NCBI GenBank assembly: GCA_002360455.1
Contig: DEQQ01000084.1
Coordinates: forward strand, 1-64,000
Length of the DNA: 64,000 nucleotides
From: Saprospiraceae bacterium UBA3362
GTDB taxonomy: Bacteria; Bacteroidota; Bacteroidia; Chitinophagales; Saprospiraceae
Direction: 5' to 3'
Shown here: positions 62,532 through 64,000 of the stretch, one piece after another
Position numbering within the stretch: the first letter of the stretch is position 1
Layout: every line of letters starts with the position of its first letter
The notes under the pieces: model-generated
The model's input: only the letters and a program-made list of their open reading frames with translations
What the model was told of the DNA's origin: nothing
The model's database searches: none
Position numbers and translations under genes: made by a program

Positions 62532-64000
62532 TTAGCTTGATTTTTGCCTTCTGTAAAAAATCAATAAAGAAGTAAATAAGCCCAAAAGGCTCGCTGCGAA
62601 TATTGTTGATTTTTCTGTCCTCCATTTTAAGACTGTATCTGCTCCTTGGATCTGAAGTCCAGACCAATAAAAAGGATGTGCCAATAGTGGGTCCGTGTTC
62701 TCGAGCCACTCCAATTTAGCCATTTGCAAGGCTTTATCTTTTTCAAATCCTTTGAATAGAAATTGATAAAATTTTAGCATGAGTTCACAACTTGATTGAT
62801 CATTTACACTCCATGATGTAGACAATACTGACTTTGTTCCTGCTTTATAAAAGGCCGATGCAATACTGTTTATTCCTTGATGCAAATTGATACTTCCTGT
62901 TCCGGTTTCACAGCCATTGAGCACAACCATTTCATAAGGCAAATTACTGTAACTTAAATCTGTGTAGAACAGTTTTTTGTAATGCTCGGAAGAGTGGTTA
63001 TCATGAAGAACTAAAAAAGAAAATCTAGGATCAGTTAGGTCCACTTGAGCGTGTGTTGCAAGGTGCAAAATAGAGTTAGATGGTGAATTGCTTAAAAGAT
63101 TTTCTATGGTGGCAAATTGGCCTTTGTAAAATTTTTTTACTGCGAAATAAGCTTGAATTTTATTTATCTCATGTTCATTAAAGTCCAGAGCATTAAACTC
63201 TGATGATTGATAAAAAGAAGGTGCAAAAAAATAGGAATTTGAAATGGATACTGCTTGGGTTTCATCTGTTGTAGTAGGCAATTGAAATAGAGCTCTATGG
63301 GCAAATTTTTCTATAAGCAATTTGCCGTCCGATAGCACAAGGATATCCATTGGTATTTCTGACAAATAACCATCACCATACCAAACAATATCTTTGTCCT
63401 CTGCTCCGGATAAAATAGAATCCAATTTTATTGCCAATGCAAAATTCCTAGATTGTGATCTCCAATCAAAACAATTTCTATCTCTAATACATTGCATAAG
63501 CTGAGCAAAATTATCTTCAAAGCTTAACTCAATATTAAATTGCATAAGCTCTGTATTTTGCTTTGTAACTTTAAAGACAGAAATAAAATCCGTCCCACTT
63601 ATTAATTGTAATAAAACTTCGTTTTCTTTTAGTGAATTTTGGATTGAATTTAATAATTGCAACTCTTCTCCTGTATCCGAAACATGATTTACTTTTTCAA
63701 TCAAATTCTTCTTTTTTTCATTCAGCTCAAAAAGCCTTAAGTCCAAATATTTTCTAGAGTCGGATTGTGAAGAGTAATACTTTTTCTTTTCCAACTCAGA
63801 AATGTAAAAGTCAATTTTTTGAATTTCTGCATCTTGATATCTTGATCCGGAATTTGAATTCTCTTGATTCTGTATTCGATAAAATGCAATATTAACATCT
63901 TGAAATAGCTGATTTAATGACTTATTTTTTTGCAATGTCCACAGTCTAATAAGTTGTTCTTGCATAGGTTTTAGCTCTACCAACAATTGTTCCTTATCTC
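62532..64000 (-). CDS. CHAT-domain protein with C-terminal anchor (partial)
   Basis: The reading frame runs off the right edge without a stop, so the true start, probably with TPR repeats, lies outside. The visible part has a helical, charged region (to about residue 115 from the TTG at 63986). A CHAT peptidase domain follows (about 160-450), with the catalytic pair H312 in HLATHA and C359 in VLNGCETG. The GIDDLVWYGDGYLSEIPMD-like segment before the domain (IVWYGDGYLSEIP) is family-typical. A single hydrophobic helix near the C-terminus (460-477) and a basic tail would anchor it in the membrane. CHAT proteins are caspase relatives that act in regulated proteolysis; the substrate is unknown. 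Confidence 0.85.
   Translation of the reverse strand, partial: DKEQLLVELKPMQEQLIRLWTLQKNKSLNQLFQDVNIAFYRIQNQENSNSGSRYQDAEIQKIDFYISELEKKKYYSSQSDSRKYLDLRLFELNEKKKNLIEKVNHVSDTGEELQLLNSIQNSLKENEVLLQLISGTDFISVFKVTKQNTELMQFNIELSFEDNFAQLMQCIRDRNCFDWRSQSRNFALAIKLDSILSGAEDKDIVWYGDGYLSEIPMDILVLSDGKLLIEKFAHRALFQLPTTTDETQAVSISNSYFFAPSFYQSSEFNALDFNEHEINKIQAYFAVKKFYKGQFATIENLLSNSPSNSILHLATHAQVDLTDPRFSFLVLHDNHSSEHYKKLFYTDLSYSNLPYEMVVLNGCETGTGSINLHQGINSIASAFYKAGTKSVLSTSWSVNDQSSCELMLKFYQFLFKGFEKDKALQMAKLEWLENTDPLLAHPFYWSGLQIQGADTVLKWRTEKSTIFAASLLGLFTSLLIFYRRQKSS

Overview
The window looks like a chromosome segment of an uncultured-type member of the Bacteroidota, most likely a Saprospiraceae/Chitinophagales relative. 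The reasons are an AT-rich sequence, promoters of the Bacteroidota TTG / TAnnTTTG type, the type IX secretion translocon gene sprA directly after ruvA, cargo proteins with type A and type B type IX sorting domains, a short NuoG without the molybdopterin domain, and a ribosomal protein S1 with a C-terminal helix-hairpin-helix tail. No insertion sequence, CRISPR array, tRNA gene or phage gene was recognised.

Layout. 1-115 is the 5' end of a 16S rRNA gene (minus strand) with its leader and a textbook promoter. Directly upstream on the same strand lies a carotenoid operon crtI-crtB-crtY (436-3602). Next come rpsA (3852-6176, minus), an alpha/beta hydrolase, ruvA, the giant sprA (7910-15289), an Smr-domain protein and an RprX/RprY-like two-component pair (to 17963). 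A minus-strand tolC-hlyD-folC group (17990-22231) is followed by a plus-strand M1 peptidase, enoyl-CoA hydratase and VWA gene (22840-27798), then a secreted MORN-caspase protein, a DUF4920 lipoprotein and a dienelactone hydrolase lipoprotein. 31749-34514 encodes a histidine kinase fused to a vanadium-haloperoxidase/PAP2 domain. The minus-strand group type-B cargo-lptC-CorC-like (34516-38496) and a DUF4348-like/PPTase pair precede an 860-base stretch that seems to hold plus-strand structured RNAs. The complex I operon nuoD-nuoN (40712-53652, minus) contains an ATPase-TOPRIM gene pair inserted between nuoF and nuoG and lacks nuoABC in this window. The rest holds a bacilliredoxin, the type IX secretion plug protein, a small lipoprotein, ogt, a leucine-rich-repeat cargo protein, pheS and a CHAT-domain protein cut by the window end.

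How the parts fit. SprA and the plug protein are parts of the same outer-membrane translocon, and the type A and type B cargo proteins are its substrates. The nuo genes build the membrane and most of the peripheral arm of respiratory complex I. The crt genes make a cyclic carotenoid from geranylgeranyl diphosphate supplied elsewhere. The most unusual items are the kinase-haloperoxidase fusion, the defence-like ATPase-TOPRIM pair inside the nuo operon, the orphan VWA protein of the MoxR/DUF5682 type beside a MORN-caspase, and the structured-RNA cluster at 40107-40691. All functions are read from sequence only; no database search was possible.
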